Positions 7,789-16,110 are shown, numbered from the stretch's first letter. The stretch is 64,000 nt of DNA from JAYQKL01 sp965243245 (GCA_965243245.1 OZ251536.1:186001-250000); one strand, 5' to 3'. The notes: generated by a model not told the origin, from the sequence alone. Numbers and translations are program-made.

Positions 7789-9900
7789 ATGAGCACAGTT
7801 ATGATGCTTATCATCGGTGCTGGCGTCCTTGCCATTATATATGGTCTTTGGGCAATCCAGAGTATTCTGGCGGCTAGTGCTGGGAATGAGAAAATGCAGG
7901 AAATTGCTTCTGCCATTCAATCTGGCGCAAGTGCCTTTCTTAACCGCCAATATCGAGCCATTGGGTTCGTTGGTATTATTATTGCCATTATTGTGGCTTA
8001 TCTGCTGGGCGTGAAAGTTTCAGTCGGGTTTATTATCGGCGCCACTCTTTCAGGGGCCGCAGGATATGTTGGCATGTTGGTTTCAGTGCGCGCGAATGTG
8101 CGTACAGCACAAGCAGCCAGCGTGAGCCTCGCCAGCGGTTTGTCTATTGCCTTTCGCTCAGGTACCGTAACAGGCATGCTGGTGGCTGGATTAGCCCTGC
8201 TTTCTGTGACCGTTTATTTTTATATTCTTACAGGTCCCCTTGGGCTGGAGGCTTCATCGCGTGAAGTTATTGACTCGCTTGTAGCACTTGGCTTTGGGGC
8301 TTCTTTGATTTCTATCTTTGCGCGTCTGGGCGGCGGTATCTTCACCAAGGGAGCTGATGTTGGGGGCGACCTTGTCGGGAAAATTGAGGCGGGCATTCCA
8401 GAAGATGACCCGCGTAACCCGGCCACAATCGCTGACAATGTCGGCGATAATGTCGGCGATTGCGCAGGCATGGCGGCAGATTTATTCGAAACCTATGCCG
8501 TAACAATTGTGGCAACAATGGTTTTGGCGGCGATTTTTTTCCAAAGCAGTCTTGAGCTTATGATTTACCCACTGGCAATTGGGGCGACTTGTATCGTGAC
8601 ATCAATTATTGGAACTTTCTTTGTTCGTCTTGGGTCTAATAACTCCATCATGGGCGCGCTTTATAAAGGTTTCATCGCGGCGGCTATTTTCTCGCTGATA
8701 GCTCTGTATTTCGTGACAGACCATCTAATCGGCTTGGATGTCGTGCGAACAGTCGGTGAAGATTTATCCTTTACAGGTTTGGACTTGTATATTTGCGGTG
8801 TTCTGGGATTGGTGATAACAGGATTAATCATTTGGGTGACCGAATATTATACAGGGGTGGATTATCGTCCCGTTAAATCAATCGCGGCGGCGTCAGAAAC
8901 AGGCCATGGAACCAATGTTATCCAAGGTCTGGCGGTTTCTATGGAAGCCACAGCACTGCCAGCTATCGTTATTGTTGCTGGTATTTTAGCTACTTATAAT
9001 CTGGCGGGTTTGTTCGGCATTGCCATAGCTGTTTCAACGATGTTGGCTTTGGCGGGGATGGTTGTGGCTCTTGATGCCTTTGGCCCCGTAACAGATAATG
9101 CTGGTGGTATCGCAGAAATGGCTGAATTGCCAGAAGACGTGCGTAACACAACGGATGCTCTTGATGCTGTTGGTAACACGACTAAAGCTGTTACTAAGGG
9201 CTATGCTATCGGCTCGGCGGGGCTTGGGGCTTTGGTTTTATTTGCCGCTTATACAGAAGATTTAAAATACTTCTCTTCTAACTCTGACACATATAGTTAT
9301 TTTGCGGGCGTTAATGTTGATTTTTCATTGTCTAACCCCTATGTGGTGGCAGGGCTATTTGTTGGTGGTTTGCTACCCTATTTATTCGGTGCTATGGGCA
9401 TGATGGCGGTTGGCCGTGCGGGGGGTGCGATTGTTGAAGAAGTACGCCGCCAGTTCAAAGAAAAGCCCGGCATCATGAAAGGCACTGAGAAACCTGATTA
9501 TGAGGCCGCTGTCGACCTTTTAACGCGGGCGGCTATTAAGGAAATGATTATTCCTTCAATGTTGCCGGTTTTGTCTCCGATTGTATTTTATTTTATCATT
9601 GAGGCGATAGCTGACCGCTCGGCGGCTTTTTCTGCTTTGGGAGCGATGCTATTGGGAGTCATTGTGACGGGTCTGTTTGTGGCGCTTTCTATGACGGCTG
9701 GTGGCGGAGCTTGGGATAATGCCAAGAAATATATTGAAGATGGTCATCATGGCGGCAAGGGCTCGCAGGCTCATCAAGCGGCCATAACGGGTGACACTGT
9801 TGGCGACCCTTATAAGGACACAGCCGGGCCTGCTATTAATCCAATGATTAAAATCACGAATATTGTGGCTTTGTTGTTCTTGGCGATTTTATCGCACTAA
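7789..9900 (+). CDS. hppA: Membrane-bound proton-translocating inorganic pyrophosphatase (K+-independent type)
   Basis: A 703-residue integral membrane pump with about 16 transmembrane segments that couples pyrophosphate hydrolysis to proton export. The catalytic region has GADVGGDLVGKIEAG, IPEDDPRNPATIADNVGDN and later DNAGGIAEMAELPEDVR. The sequence GNTTKAVTKGYAIGSAG carries the lysine and threonine found in K+-independent enzymes, where K+-dependent ones have alanine and glycine. Length is typical. It is monocistronic, with AAAAGGAATAAATA just before the ATG. Confidence 0.96.
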   Translation: MSTVMMLIIGAGVLAIIYGLWAIQSILAASAGNEKMQEIASAIQSGASAFLNRQYRAIGFVGIIIAIIVAYLLGVKVSVGFIIGATLSGAAGYVGMLVSVRANVRTAQAASVSLASGLSIAFRSGTVTGMLVAGLALLSVTVYFYILTGPLGLEASSREVIDSLVALGFGASLISIFARLGGGIFTKGADVGGDLVGKIEAGIPEDDPRNPATIADNVGDNVGDCAGMAADLFETYAVTIVATMVLAAIFFQSSLELMIYPLAIGATCIVTSIIGTFFVRLGSNNSIMGALYKGFIAAAIFSLIALYFVTDHLIGLDVVRTVGEDLSFTGLDLYICGVLGLVITGLIIWVTEYYTGVDYRPVKSIAAASETGHGTNVIQGLAVSMEATALPAIVIVAGILATYNLAGLFGIAIAVSTMLALAGMVVALDAFGPVTDNAGGIAEMAELPEDVRNTTDALDAVGNTTKAVTKGYAIGSAGLGALVLFAAYTEDLKYFSSNSDTYSYFAGVNVDFSLSNPYVVAGLFVGGLLPYLFGAMGMMAVGRAGGAIVEEVRRQFKEKPGIMKGTEKPDYEAAVDLLTRAAIKEMIIPSMLPVLSPIVFYFIIEAIADRSAAFSALGAMLLGVIVTGLFVALSMTAGGGAWDNAKKYIEDGHHGGKGSQAHQAAITGDTVGDPYKDTAGPAINPMIKITNIVALLFLAILSH

Positions 9901-9918
9901 ATAATAAGCTTATTGGAT

Positions 9919-9943
9919 AAAACTAATTCCCGCCCCCCGGCAC
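9919..9943. repeat. Detached copy of the bamE 3' end (left copy of a 25-bp direct repeat)
   Basis: This segment matches 10897-10921 at 24 of 25 bases, in the same orientation. Read on the reverse strand both copies encode VPGGGN followed by TAG, the C-terminus of the bamE-like gene, yet no bamE body is attached here. Flanking bases differ. The two copies bracket the islet with the genes at 10076 and 10362. Confidence 0.75.
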
Positions 9944-10075
9944 CCTGTATGCCTCAGATTTATTGGCAACTGCAATCGGTTTTGGTACTCCCTATAAAAA
10001 TAGACTTACCCTATTTGATCCTTTGTGACATACTGTGTCCAGAACCATGTTTGATTTTTGGAAGGGAATAAAACA

Positions 10076-10336
10076 ATGAATACGGTTGTCCAAATAAATG
10101 ATTTAAATCTGGATGAGTTAAATAAAATCAAGAAGGCTATCGACAAAAATATTTCAATTATCGCGGAGATGGTGAAACATGCGAACCACTTAGCTGATAT
10201 TATCTCTAATGCAGAAGTTGGGAGTGACACCCAGAGTGAACTTAGAAAACTTCAAGATGAGACATTGAAATCACTTGAAAATTTAGTTGATACAACGGAT
10301 AAATTATTTGTTGCTTACGTTAGATTGTTTGGGTAA
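10076..10336 (+). CDS. Small all-helical protein of unknown function (first gene of the bamE islet)
   Basis: An 86-residue acidic protein with no recognised family. It looks entirely alpha-helical with heptad-like spacing of hydrophobics, for example LNLDELNKIKKAIDKN and TSDLFVAYV-like ends, and has no signal peptide or membrane segment. The start is the ATG at 10076, ten bases after a strong GGAAGGG ribosome-binding site. The gene at 10362 follows after 25 bases, so the two are probably co-transcribed. Base composition looks more A+T-rich than the neighbours. It could be a cytosolic partner or antidote of the downstream membrane protein, but that is inference from arrangement only. Confidence 0.6.
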   Translation: MNTVVQINDLNLDELNKIKKAIDKNISIIAEMVKHANHLADIISNAEVGSDTQSELRKLQDETLKSLENLVDTTDKLFVAYVRLFG

Positions 10337-10361
10337 TAAAGACACATAGATAGAAAGATTA

Positions 10362-10703
10362 ATGGTGGAAAAACAGGCAAACGAAAATCAAGAACCTGAA
10401 AAATCTGATTCTAATTTAATAACGAAAAGAATAGAAGAAAAATCTACTAGTCTAACGAAAGAAGAACCTCCAACTTATTTCGATGCAGAGAAGGCTGGGT
10501 TTGAAATGTCTGGCGAGAGGCTTAAAATTGCCAAACTCGTTCTTTATGGTCTTTTCTTTTTAGCGTTAGTGTGCATGGGGCTTCTCGCGTGTTTAGATCT
10601 TGACAATAAAAGGGAAATCTTATTTTCGACGATTATTGCAATATTCAGTACGGCAACATTAGTGATTGGGTTTGTCGCAGGCTCAAGCATAGATAGAAAG
10701 TGA
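10362..10703 (+). CDS. Two-transmembrane-segment protein of unknown function (second gene of the bamE islet)
   Basis: A 113-residue protein. Residues 1-55 are highly charged and hydrophilic. Two hydrophobic stretches follow (about 58-80, starting LVLYGLFFLALVCMG, and 88-108, IIAIFSTATLVIGFVAG), separated by the short polar loop DLDNKREI. No catalytic motif is visible. The layout (soluble tail plus a hairpin of two membrane helices) resembles small effectors of conflict systems and also the protein at 57354, although the sequences do not obviously align. No function can be assigned. Confidence 0.55.
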   Translation: MVEKQANENQEPEKSDSNLITKRIEEKSTSLTKEEPPTYFDAEKAGFEMSGERLKIAKLVLYGLFFLALVCMGLLACLDLDNKREILFSTIIAIFSTATLVIGFVAGSSIDRK

Positions 10704-10896
10704 ATATTTGGAAGGAAGATATAATAGATAATAAACTAAGGGGCAGATCACTCAACGGTTACCAAAGCCGTTCAACATGCTGGCTAATGAATTAGCGCAG
10801 GGTAGTTCGAGATATCACCCAAACCGCAAGCCGTGCCTCCACAAACGCAGAGGAAAAAGTGAACGCCAAAAATGGTTAAACATATATATAACCTTA

Positions 10897-10921
10897 AAAA
10901 CTAATTGCCGCCCCCCGGCAC
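10897..10921. repeat. Right copy of the 25-bp direct repeat, overlapping the bamE stop
   Basis: It matches 9919-9943 with one mismatch and contains the last codons and stop of the intact bamE-like gene. The 190 bases between 10704 and here hold only short open stretches that I cannot assign. Confidence 0.75.
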
Positions 10922-11377
10922 ATTACTCGGACCGGCTGAATTGAAACGCCCCAAATTGCCAAATAATTGACCAAGAACCGTCAACTCCTTACCACGTGTC
11001 ACGGTCTTGCGCTTAACATAATCAACAATATTGCCATCTTCTAAACCATAATGCGCAATATTTGTGACGGTATTTTTTTCATCAAAATAAATAGCAACAA
11101 TTTTGCGGGTTTTTTCTACAGGTGCTCTGTAAAGATAAGCCTCGACTTGGCTTGAAATATAATAAAATATCGAGGCATCAATTGTCGCAATCGTGGAAGG
11201 GGAACCCATAATAATACGGACATTCTCTTTGTTTGTTTTACCCATTTCGACTTGGTTTAACTTTTCTTGAACGAGGATATATCCGCGATTATGAATGACC
11301 GGTGAACAGGCGATGAGTGCCGACACACTAAGGCTTGCGAGTAAAATGCCAAATTTATTTTTTTTGAATTGGTACAT
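10901..11377 (-). CDS. bamE: Outer-membrane assembly lipoprotein, BamE/SmpA-OmlA family
   Basis: A 158-residue lipoprotein. The signal peptide ends in the lipobox LIAC, giving a lipidated Cys24. The SmpA/OmlA fold follows: VQEKLNQVEMGKTNKENVRIIMGSPS, then a second half with VAIYFDEKNTVTNIAHYG (both shown in part). The family forms a small subunit of the beta-barrel assembly machine. It is divergent from the bc1 chaperone gene, the usual alphaproteobacterial pairing. The C-terminal tail is glycine-rich (VPGGGN), and its coding sequence is duplicated at 9919. Confidence 0.87.
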   Translation of the reverse strand: MYQFKKNKFGILLASLSVSALIACSPVIHNRGYILVQEKLNQVEMGKTNKENVRIIMGSPSTIATIDASIFYYISSQVEAYLYRAPVEKTRKIVAIYFDEKNTVTNIAHYGLEDGNIVDYVKRKTVTRGKELTVLGQLFGNLGRFNSAGPSNVPGGGN

Positions 11378-11512
11378 GAGGTTTTATCTCTAGGTTTTGT
11401 ATGGTTTTTAAATATCGTATAGAGTAACGCAATTGGTTATATTGATATAGGTTTCTTGACCATGAATGCAAGTGAAGAGACCTTTGGCAGATGATTTTTT
11501 AACGGATGTAAT

Positions 11513-12070
11513 GTGAAGCTATTATACTTAGTTTTGGGTTTGTTTAAGACAAATCGCAACAGGCTCTATGAAAAGTATTTGTCGGTTTATACAGCGATTG
11601 TGAAACAGGCACGCACGACCAGCCTCTATGGTGATGGGATGGCACCAGATAGCTTTGACGGGCGGTTTGATATGCTGGTACTGCATGTGTATCTGATGTT
11701 GAAGCGTTTGAAAAAAGACGGACCGGCACGCGGCGGTGCCGGTCAGGTTATTTTTGATCTATTTTTCCAAGATATGGACCAAGTTCTGCGTGAGATGGGG
11801 GTTGGTGATCTTGGCGTGGGCAAAAAAGTTAAAAAAATGGCAGAAGCCTTTTATGGCAGAGTTCATGCTTATGATACGGCTTTTGAACAAAATGATGAGG
11901 CGGTCTTATTGGCGACGCTTGCGCGCAATTTTTATCCCTCATCCCCAGAGTGCTTAAAGTTGGATATGGCGTCTTATGCGCATGCGCTAGATGCTTATTT
12001 GGATGGTGTTGAGAGTGAAAAAATTTTGACGCGTGATGTGTTTAACGGATTTATGTGGGGGCTATCATGA
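11513..12070 (+). CDS. Ubiquinol-cytochrome c chaperone family protein (CBP3/UQCC1-like)
   Basis: A 185-residue helical protein. The conserved core YLSVYTAIVKQAR, DSFDGRFDMLVLHVYL and LFFQDMDQVLREMGVGDL identifies the family that helps assemble cytochrome b of the bc1 complex in mitochondria and Alphaproteobacteria. A GTG start at 11513 is used. The TGA overlaps the ATG of the yceD remnant (ATGA), so the pair was once translationally coupled. The position between bamE and yceD/plsX is standard for the class. Confidence 0.85.
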   Translation: MKLLYLVLGLFKTNRNRLYEKYLSVYTAIVKQARTTSLYGDGMAPDSFDGRFDMLVLHVYLMLKRLKKDGPARGGAGQVIFDLFFQDMDQVLREMGVGDLGVGKKVKKMAEAFYGRVHAYDTAFEQNDEAVLLATLARNFYPSSPECLKLDMASYAHALDAYLDGVESEKILTRDVFNGFMWGLS

Positions 12071-12255
12071 GGGTGCTTGAATTTAGCCGTAGTAGGATTG
12101 ATTTAAAAAAAATACCACAAAAGGGACTGCTAATGCATGAAATTGCAACGGATGAAGAGCTTGAAGCATTGGTGGTATGATTTAAAATTAACGCTGTTGT
12201 GAGCCTTGAGTTTGCGGCTGATATTATATCTTGGAAGAAACAAGCGATAGCTTGA
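12067..12255 (+). pseudogene. yceD: Decayed yceD (DUF177) gene
   Basis: From the ATG at 12067 a 37-residue frame begins VLEFSRSRIDLKKIPQKG, matching the start of alphaproteobacterial DUF177/YceD proteins, and stops at a TGA (12178-12180). The same frame continues past it as FKINAVVSLEFAADIISWKK and ends at a second TGA (12253-12255). Intact family members are about 170-190 residues and include a cysteine motif that is absent here. Position, just upstream of plsX, is where yceD lies in relatives. I read it as a gene broken by an internal stop and a large 3' deletion. Confidence 0.7.
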
Positions 12256-12394
12256 AAACCCCTTTATGGTTTTGAAAAAATTATACCCCAAGTAATTATG
12301 TTCTGATATTTATTGAATTTTTTTAATTATTTGGGCTTATAATTTTTTTAGAATGTATCTATAGTGACCACGCAGTAGGTGAAAGAGCTTTATT

Positions 12395-13444
12395 TTGGTT
12401 AAACATGTCACAATAGCGATTGATGGAATGGGCGGCGATCTAGGACCGGAAACGGTTCTTAAAGGGGTTGAACTTGCTCTGTCTCATAGACCCGATGCCA
12501 GCTTTATCATTTTTGGTGATGAAGATACACTCACGCCAATTGTGGATGGCTTGCCTCAACTTTCATTGGTGAGTGAGATTAGACACACAGAAGTATCCAT
12601 CGCTATGGATGCCAAACCCGTTCAGGCTTTGCGCCAAGGGCGCAAGACCAGTAGCCTCTGGCAGGCGATTGCGACTGTCAAAACGGGCGAAGCGGGAGCG
12701 ATTGTGTCGGCTGGAAATACCGGGGCACTCATGGCTATGAGTAAGGTGATATTGAAAACTTTGCCGGGTATTCATCGCCCTGCTATCGCGGCGTTATGGC
12801 CGACCCTGCGCGGGGAATCTATTGTGTTGGATGTCGGCGCAACAGTTGCTGGTAAGGCAGAACAATATATGCAATTTGCCGTGATGGGTGACGCTTATGC
12901 ACGGATTATTTTCGGCTTAGAAAGTCCACATATTTGTCTCCTAAATATCGGCGAGGAAGATGTCAAGGGAACGGATGAAGTTAAGTTAGCGGCTGAATTG
13001 CTGAGTAAATCATCGCTTAATTTCAAGGGCTTTATTGAAGGCAGCGGCATTGGTCAGGGCGAGGCTGATGTGATTGTCACAGATGGCTTTACGGGCAATG
13101 TCGCTCTGAAAACCGCCGAAGGCACCGCGACACAAGTTGCTGGTTATTTAAAACAGGCGATGAATAGCTCGATTTGGGCTAAAATTGGGTTTATGTTTGC
13201 ACAAAGTGCCTTTCGCGCTTTAAAACAGCGTATGGATCCAAATAATATGAATGGCGGTATGTTTCTTGGCTTAAACGGTGTGGTTGTCAAAAGCCATGGC
13301 GGTGCCAATGAGATTGGCTTTGCTTCTGCGGTTGAGCTTGCGATGGAAGTTGCTGGTGCCAAAATGTCCGAACGCATAGGCACCGAGCTTTCTGAGTTTA
13401 ACAATGCCACAATTTTTGAACAAAAAATGAAAGAGGAAGCCTAA
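12395..13444 (+). CDS. plsX: Phosphate acyltransferase PlsX
   Basis: A 349-residue enzyme converting acyl-ACP to acyl-phosphate for glycerolipid synthesis. AIDGMGGDLGPETVLKG at the N-terminus, VSAGNTGALMAMSK and VTDGFTGNVALKTAEG are signature blocks. The likely start is a TTG at 12395, because the conserved IAIDGMGGD begins only six residues later and no in-frame ATG precedes it. It sits 16 bases upstream of fabH, the usual fatty-acid pair. Confidence 0.95.
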   Translation: MVKHVTIAIDGMGGDLGPETVLKGVELALSHRPDASFIIFGDEDTLTPIVDGLPQLSLVSEIRHTEVSIAMDAKPVQALRQGRKTSSLWQAIATVKTGEAGAIVSAGNTGALMAMSKVILKTLPGIHRPAIAALWPTLRGESIVLDVGATVAGKAEQYMQFAVMGDAYARIIFGLESPHICLLNIGEEDVKGTDEVKLAAELLSKSSLNFKGFIEGSGIGQGEADVIVTDGFTGNVALKTAEGTATQVAGYLKQAMNSSIWAKIGFMFAQSAFRALKQRMDPNNMNGGMFLGLNGVVVKSHGGANEIGFASAVELAMEVAGAKMSERIGTELSEFNNATIFEQKMKEEA

Positions 13445-13460
13445 GGCTCGTAAGTAAATT

Positions 13461-14432
13461 ATGACAATCCGTTCTGTAATAAAAGGGGCGGGTCGCTATC
13501 TTCCCCAAAGAATTCTAACCAATACTGAACTTGCTGGCATGGTTGAGACCTCGGATGAGTGGATATTGACGCGCACGGGCATTGAACAACGCCATATTGC
13601 GGGCGAGGGTGAGTATACTTCTGATCTTGCTGTGGCGGCGGCGCGGCGCGCATTAGATAATGCGGGTATTACAATTGACGCCGTTGACCAGATTATTGTG
13701 GCGACGACAACCCCTGATCGAACATTTCCATCTACGGCAAGTTATGTGCAAAAAAAACTCAAAGCAACAGGTGCCGCCTTTGATGTACAGGCTGTCTGTG
13801 CAGGCTTTATTTACGGATTGAGTGTTGCGGACAGCATGATTTGCAAAGGAATGTCAAAAACCACCCTTTTAATTGGTGCAGAAACCATGTCCCGCATTAT
13901 TGACTGGTCTGACCGCGATACATGTGTGCTATTTGGTGATGGCGCAGGGGCTGTTGTGTTACAGGCACAAATGGGTACGGGGGAGCTTTTAGACCAAGGG
14001 GTGCTGGCAAGTTATTTGCGTACAGACGGTAGGCAGACGGAGAGTCTTTATGTTTCTGGTGGTGCTTCTTATAATCAGCAAGTGGGGTATATTAATATGA
14101 ATGGGCGGGAAGTTTTCCGCCATGCTGTTAATAATATTTCTGATGCGATTTTGCATCTTCTTGAGCAAACGGGTCTCAGCGTTGATGCGATAGACTGGTT
14201 TGTGCCGCACCAAGCCAATAAAAGAATTATTGTTTCAGTTGGTTCGAAAATTGGTCTTGATGAAAATAAAATTATTATTACGGTCAATCACCATGCGAAT
14301 ACTTCGGCGGCGTCTGTTCCTCTGGCATTTTGCCAAGCGATAGAAGATGGGCGTATAAAACAGGGAGATCTGGTTATGTTTGAGGCGATGGGAGCAGGGT
14401 TTAGCTGGGGCGGCAATTTGCTAAGACTTTAA
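13461..14432 (+). CDS. fabH: Beta-ketoacyl-ACP synthase III
   Basis: A 323-residue condensing enzyme that starts fatty-acid chains from acetyl-CoA and malonyl-ACP. The active-site cysteine lies in FDVQAVCAGFIYGL (Cys113). The histidine and asparagine of the triad are in WFVPHQANKRI and NHHANTSAASVPLA. The closing GAGFSWGGNLLRL is typical. Start ATG 13461; length matches the family. Confidence 0.96.
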   Translation: MTIRSVIKGAGRYLPQRILTNTELAGMVETSDEWILTRTGIEQRHIAGEGEYTSDLAVAAARRALDNAGITIDAVDQIIVATTTPDRTFPSTASYVQKKLKATGAAFDVQAVCAGFIYGLSVADSMICKGMSKTTLLIGAETMSRIIDWSDRDTCVLFGDGAGAVVLQAQMGTGELLDQGVLASYLRTDGRQTESLYVSGGASYNQQVGYINMNGREVFRHAVNNISDAILHLLEQTGLSVDAIDWFVPHQANKRIIVSVGSKIGLDENKIIITVNHHANTSAASVPLAFCQAIEDGRIKQGDLVMFEAMGAGFSWGGNLLRL

Positions 14433-14507
14433 TTTTGGTTAAAAACAAAAAAAGAATATTGTTTTGGTATATAGGCTTATGCTTTACTAGCTGATATTGG
14501 AGACAGG

Positions 14508-14822
14508 ATGATGAATAAAACTTTGACGAGAGCAAGCCTTTGCGAAGTGATTTATAAAGAAATAGGTTTAAGTAGACTTGAGTCATCTGATATTGTTGAG
14601 GCTGTTCTGGATGAAATATCAAATGCGCTTGTCGGCGGGGATGATGTCAAAATATCGTCTTTTGGTACTTTTGCCGTGCGCCATAAAAATGGTCGTGTCG
14701 GGCGCAATCCGAAAACGGGTGAAGAAGTCCCGATTACGCCGCGTCGTGTCTTAAGTTTCCGTGCGAGCCATGTGCTAAAAGATCGTATCAATACACCTAA
14801 AGGGCGTCGTGAGCAAATCTGA
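14508..14822 (+). CDS. ihfA: Integration host factor, alpha subunit
   Basis: A 104-residue HU/IHF-family DNA-bending protein. KISSFGTFAVRHKNGRVGRNPKTGE and PRRVLSFRASHVLKD (shown in part) mark the beta-arm and the IHF-alpha type. The ATG-ATG start leaves two choices, 14508 or 14511, after GGAGACAGG. The 3' end overlaps merR by 14 bases. The fabH-ihfA-merR order is conserved in Alphaproteobacteria. Confidence 0.93.
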   Translation: MMNKTLTRASLCEVIYKEIGLSRLESSDIVEAVLDEISNALVGGDDVKISSFGTFAVRHKNGRVGRNPKTGEEVPITPRRVLSFRASHVLKDRINTPKGRREQI

Positions 14823-15207
14823 AGAAGCGTTCAGAACAATTAGCGAAGTTTCAACTCTGATGAAGCTTGAGCCGCATGTTTTGCGTTTTTGGGAAACTAA
14901 ATTCAAACAAATTCAGCCTATCAAGCGCGCTCGTGGACGCCGTCTTTATCGGCCTGAGGATGTTGCTATGATTGCTAATATTAAGCGTCTGCTCTATGAG
15001 AGGGGGATGACGATTAAGGGGGTTCAGAAAGTTTTGCGTGAACAGGGGGTGGCGGCTTTTCGTAGCGGGGAGGTTGGCATACCAGTTAGCACCCCAGTTG
15101 ATAGTGCCTCTTCTGAGTTGGCGGGAAGTGATGCTGTTTTTCTTAGTAAGTTGCGGGCGCAATTAGTTAAAGCAAAAGCTGTTTTGAGCGGCGTACCTAG
15201 TCGGTGA
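14809..15207 (+). CDS. MerR-family transcriptional regulator
   Basis: A 132-residue protein with an N-terminal winged helix-turn-helix (TISEVSTLMKLEPHVLRFWE, then RGRRLYRPEDVAMIANIKR) and a short C-terminal tail without metal-binding cysteines. The target is unknown. It starts at a GTG (14809) inside the ihfA coding sequence, implying coupling. It is followed 58 bases later by tRNA-Pro, a common arrangement in the class. Confidence 0.88.
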   Translation: MSKSEEAFRTISEVSTLMKLEPHVLRFWETKFKQIQPIKRARGRRLYRPEDVAMIANIKRLLYERGMTIKGVQKVLREQGVAAFRSGEVGIPVSTPVDSASSELAGSDAVFLSKLRAQLVKAKAVLSGVPSR

Positions 15208-15265
15208 TAAGGTATCAGAACTAGAGTTTTATTGATTTATGAAACGTCCTCACTAAGCATCGAGT

Positions 15266-15342
15266 CGGAGCGTAGCGCAGTCTGGTAGCGCACTTGTCTG
15301 GGGGACAAGGGGTCGTGGGTTCAAATCCCGCCGCTCCGACCA
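15266..15342 (+). tRNA. tRNA-Pro (anticodon GGG)
   Basis: A 77-base cloverleaf. The acceptor stem CGGAGCG/CGCTCCG is perfect and the anticodon loop CTGGGGG gives GGG. The T-arm is GTGGGTTCAAATCCCGC-like, and CCA is encoded at 15340-15342. Confidence 0.95.
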
Positions 15343-15597
15343 AGGTAGCGTGATATTGCCCATGTTAGAGTGTCAGTTCCAATAACAATGCCAAGTTCTT
15401 TAAGACTCTTATCTGTCATTATTAATCCCCTTCATATTTTGTTGGTTTAGCCGCCAGACAATGAGATAAAAAATTCACCTTATTCTTTTGACCTTTTTGG
15501 ACGCAAAATTCAATAAGATGTTGAAATATACAAACAAACATAGAAAAGGGTAACACTTATTTGGTTTTAATCAACAGGAAGACTATAAGAATGTAAA

Positions 15598-15723
15598 TTA
15601 ATATGCTTGGACGCGAGCGGAGAGAATGAGAGCAAAACCGATTGCATCTAGCAGTCCAAATATGTAGGCTGGTATATGGAATATGTGCCTCTTAAACTGT
15701 TTGGATAGGAAAACTGATGACAT
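15598..15723 (-). CDS. Possible 41-residue membrane peptide
   Basis: An open frame of 41 codons on the reverse strand, from an ATG at 15723 to a TAA at 15598. It has a basic N-terminus (SKQFKRH) and one hydrophobic segment, IPAYIFGLLDAIGFALILSA. Its first seven bases overlap the start of the 26-residue frame on the other strand, so both may not be real. No family is recognised and the ribosome-binding site is poor. Confidence 0.25.
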   Translation of the reverse strand: MSSVFLSKQFKRHIFHIPAYIFGLLDAIGFALILSARVQAY

Positions 15724-15797
15724 CTATTTTACCGATTGTTATTTTTATCGTTGTTTTTGGCGTTTTGAACTTTGTTCAGTTTGGCAGTGTGGATTAA
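15717..15797 (+). CDS. Possible 26-residue single-span membrane protein
   Basis: A short frame from ATG 15717 to TAA 15795-15797, reading MTSILPIVIFIVVFGVLN then FVQFGSVD. It is almost entirely one transmembrane helix with a short polar C-terminus. GGATAGGA lies eight bases upstream, a plausible ribosome-binding site. It lies on the strand opposite to, and converging on, the DUF2842 gene, and could be an accessory subunit of a respiratory or other membrane complex. That is speculation. Confidence 0.5.
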   Translation: MTSILPIVIFIVVFGVLNFVQFGSVD

Positions 15798-15817
15798 GTC
15801 GTCTTCAGCACTTGATA

Positions 15818-16054
15818 TTAATGCTTGGTCTGAGTGTCGGGGCGTTGCATCCACCAGATAATGGCACCGGCGGGTATCGCCCATCCCATGCCCGCGACCA
15901 TATAAAAAACAAATTCAATGAATTTATTTGTTGGCATCCATGTGCTCGCCCCAAAAGCGACAATCAACACGCCATAGAAAACCAGCAGACTTATAATCAG
16001 GACCATGCCAATAAATTTACGGACTCTGATGGGTAAAAGGGGGGGACGTTTCAT
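15818..16054 (-). CDS. DUF2842 family membrane protein
   Basis: A 78-residue protein with two hydrophobic segments (GMVLIISLLVFYGVLIVAFG, then FVFYMVAGMGWAIPAGAII). The closing block IIWWMQRPD is typical of the alphaproteobacterial DUF2842 family. Function is unknown. Start ATG at 16054. It is divergent from ctaA, with a repeat-rich 195-base intergenic region between them. Confidence 0.75.
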   Translation of the reverse strand: MKRPPLLPIRVRKFIGMVLIISLLVFYGVLIVAFGASTWMPTNKFIEFVFYMVAGMGWAIPAGAIIWWMQRPDTQTKH

Positions 16055-16110
16055 ATCGCTCTCCTATATGCTATGTGTGCAATCTAGTGCTTTTTAGAGT
16101 GTTTTCCCAG

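Noticed and set aside
10704..10900. Possible integrase or third gene remnant in the bamE islet
   Set aside because: Only short frames (up to about 55 codons) with no recognisable motif; not supported.
15683..16036. 117-codon frame on the + strand
   Set aside because: It is antisense to the recognisable DUF2842 gene and has cysteine/histidine-rich shadow-like composition.
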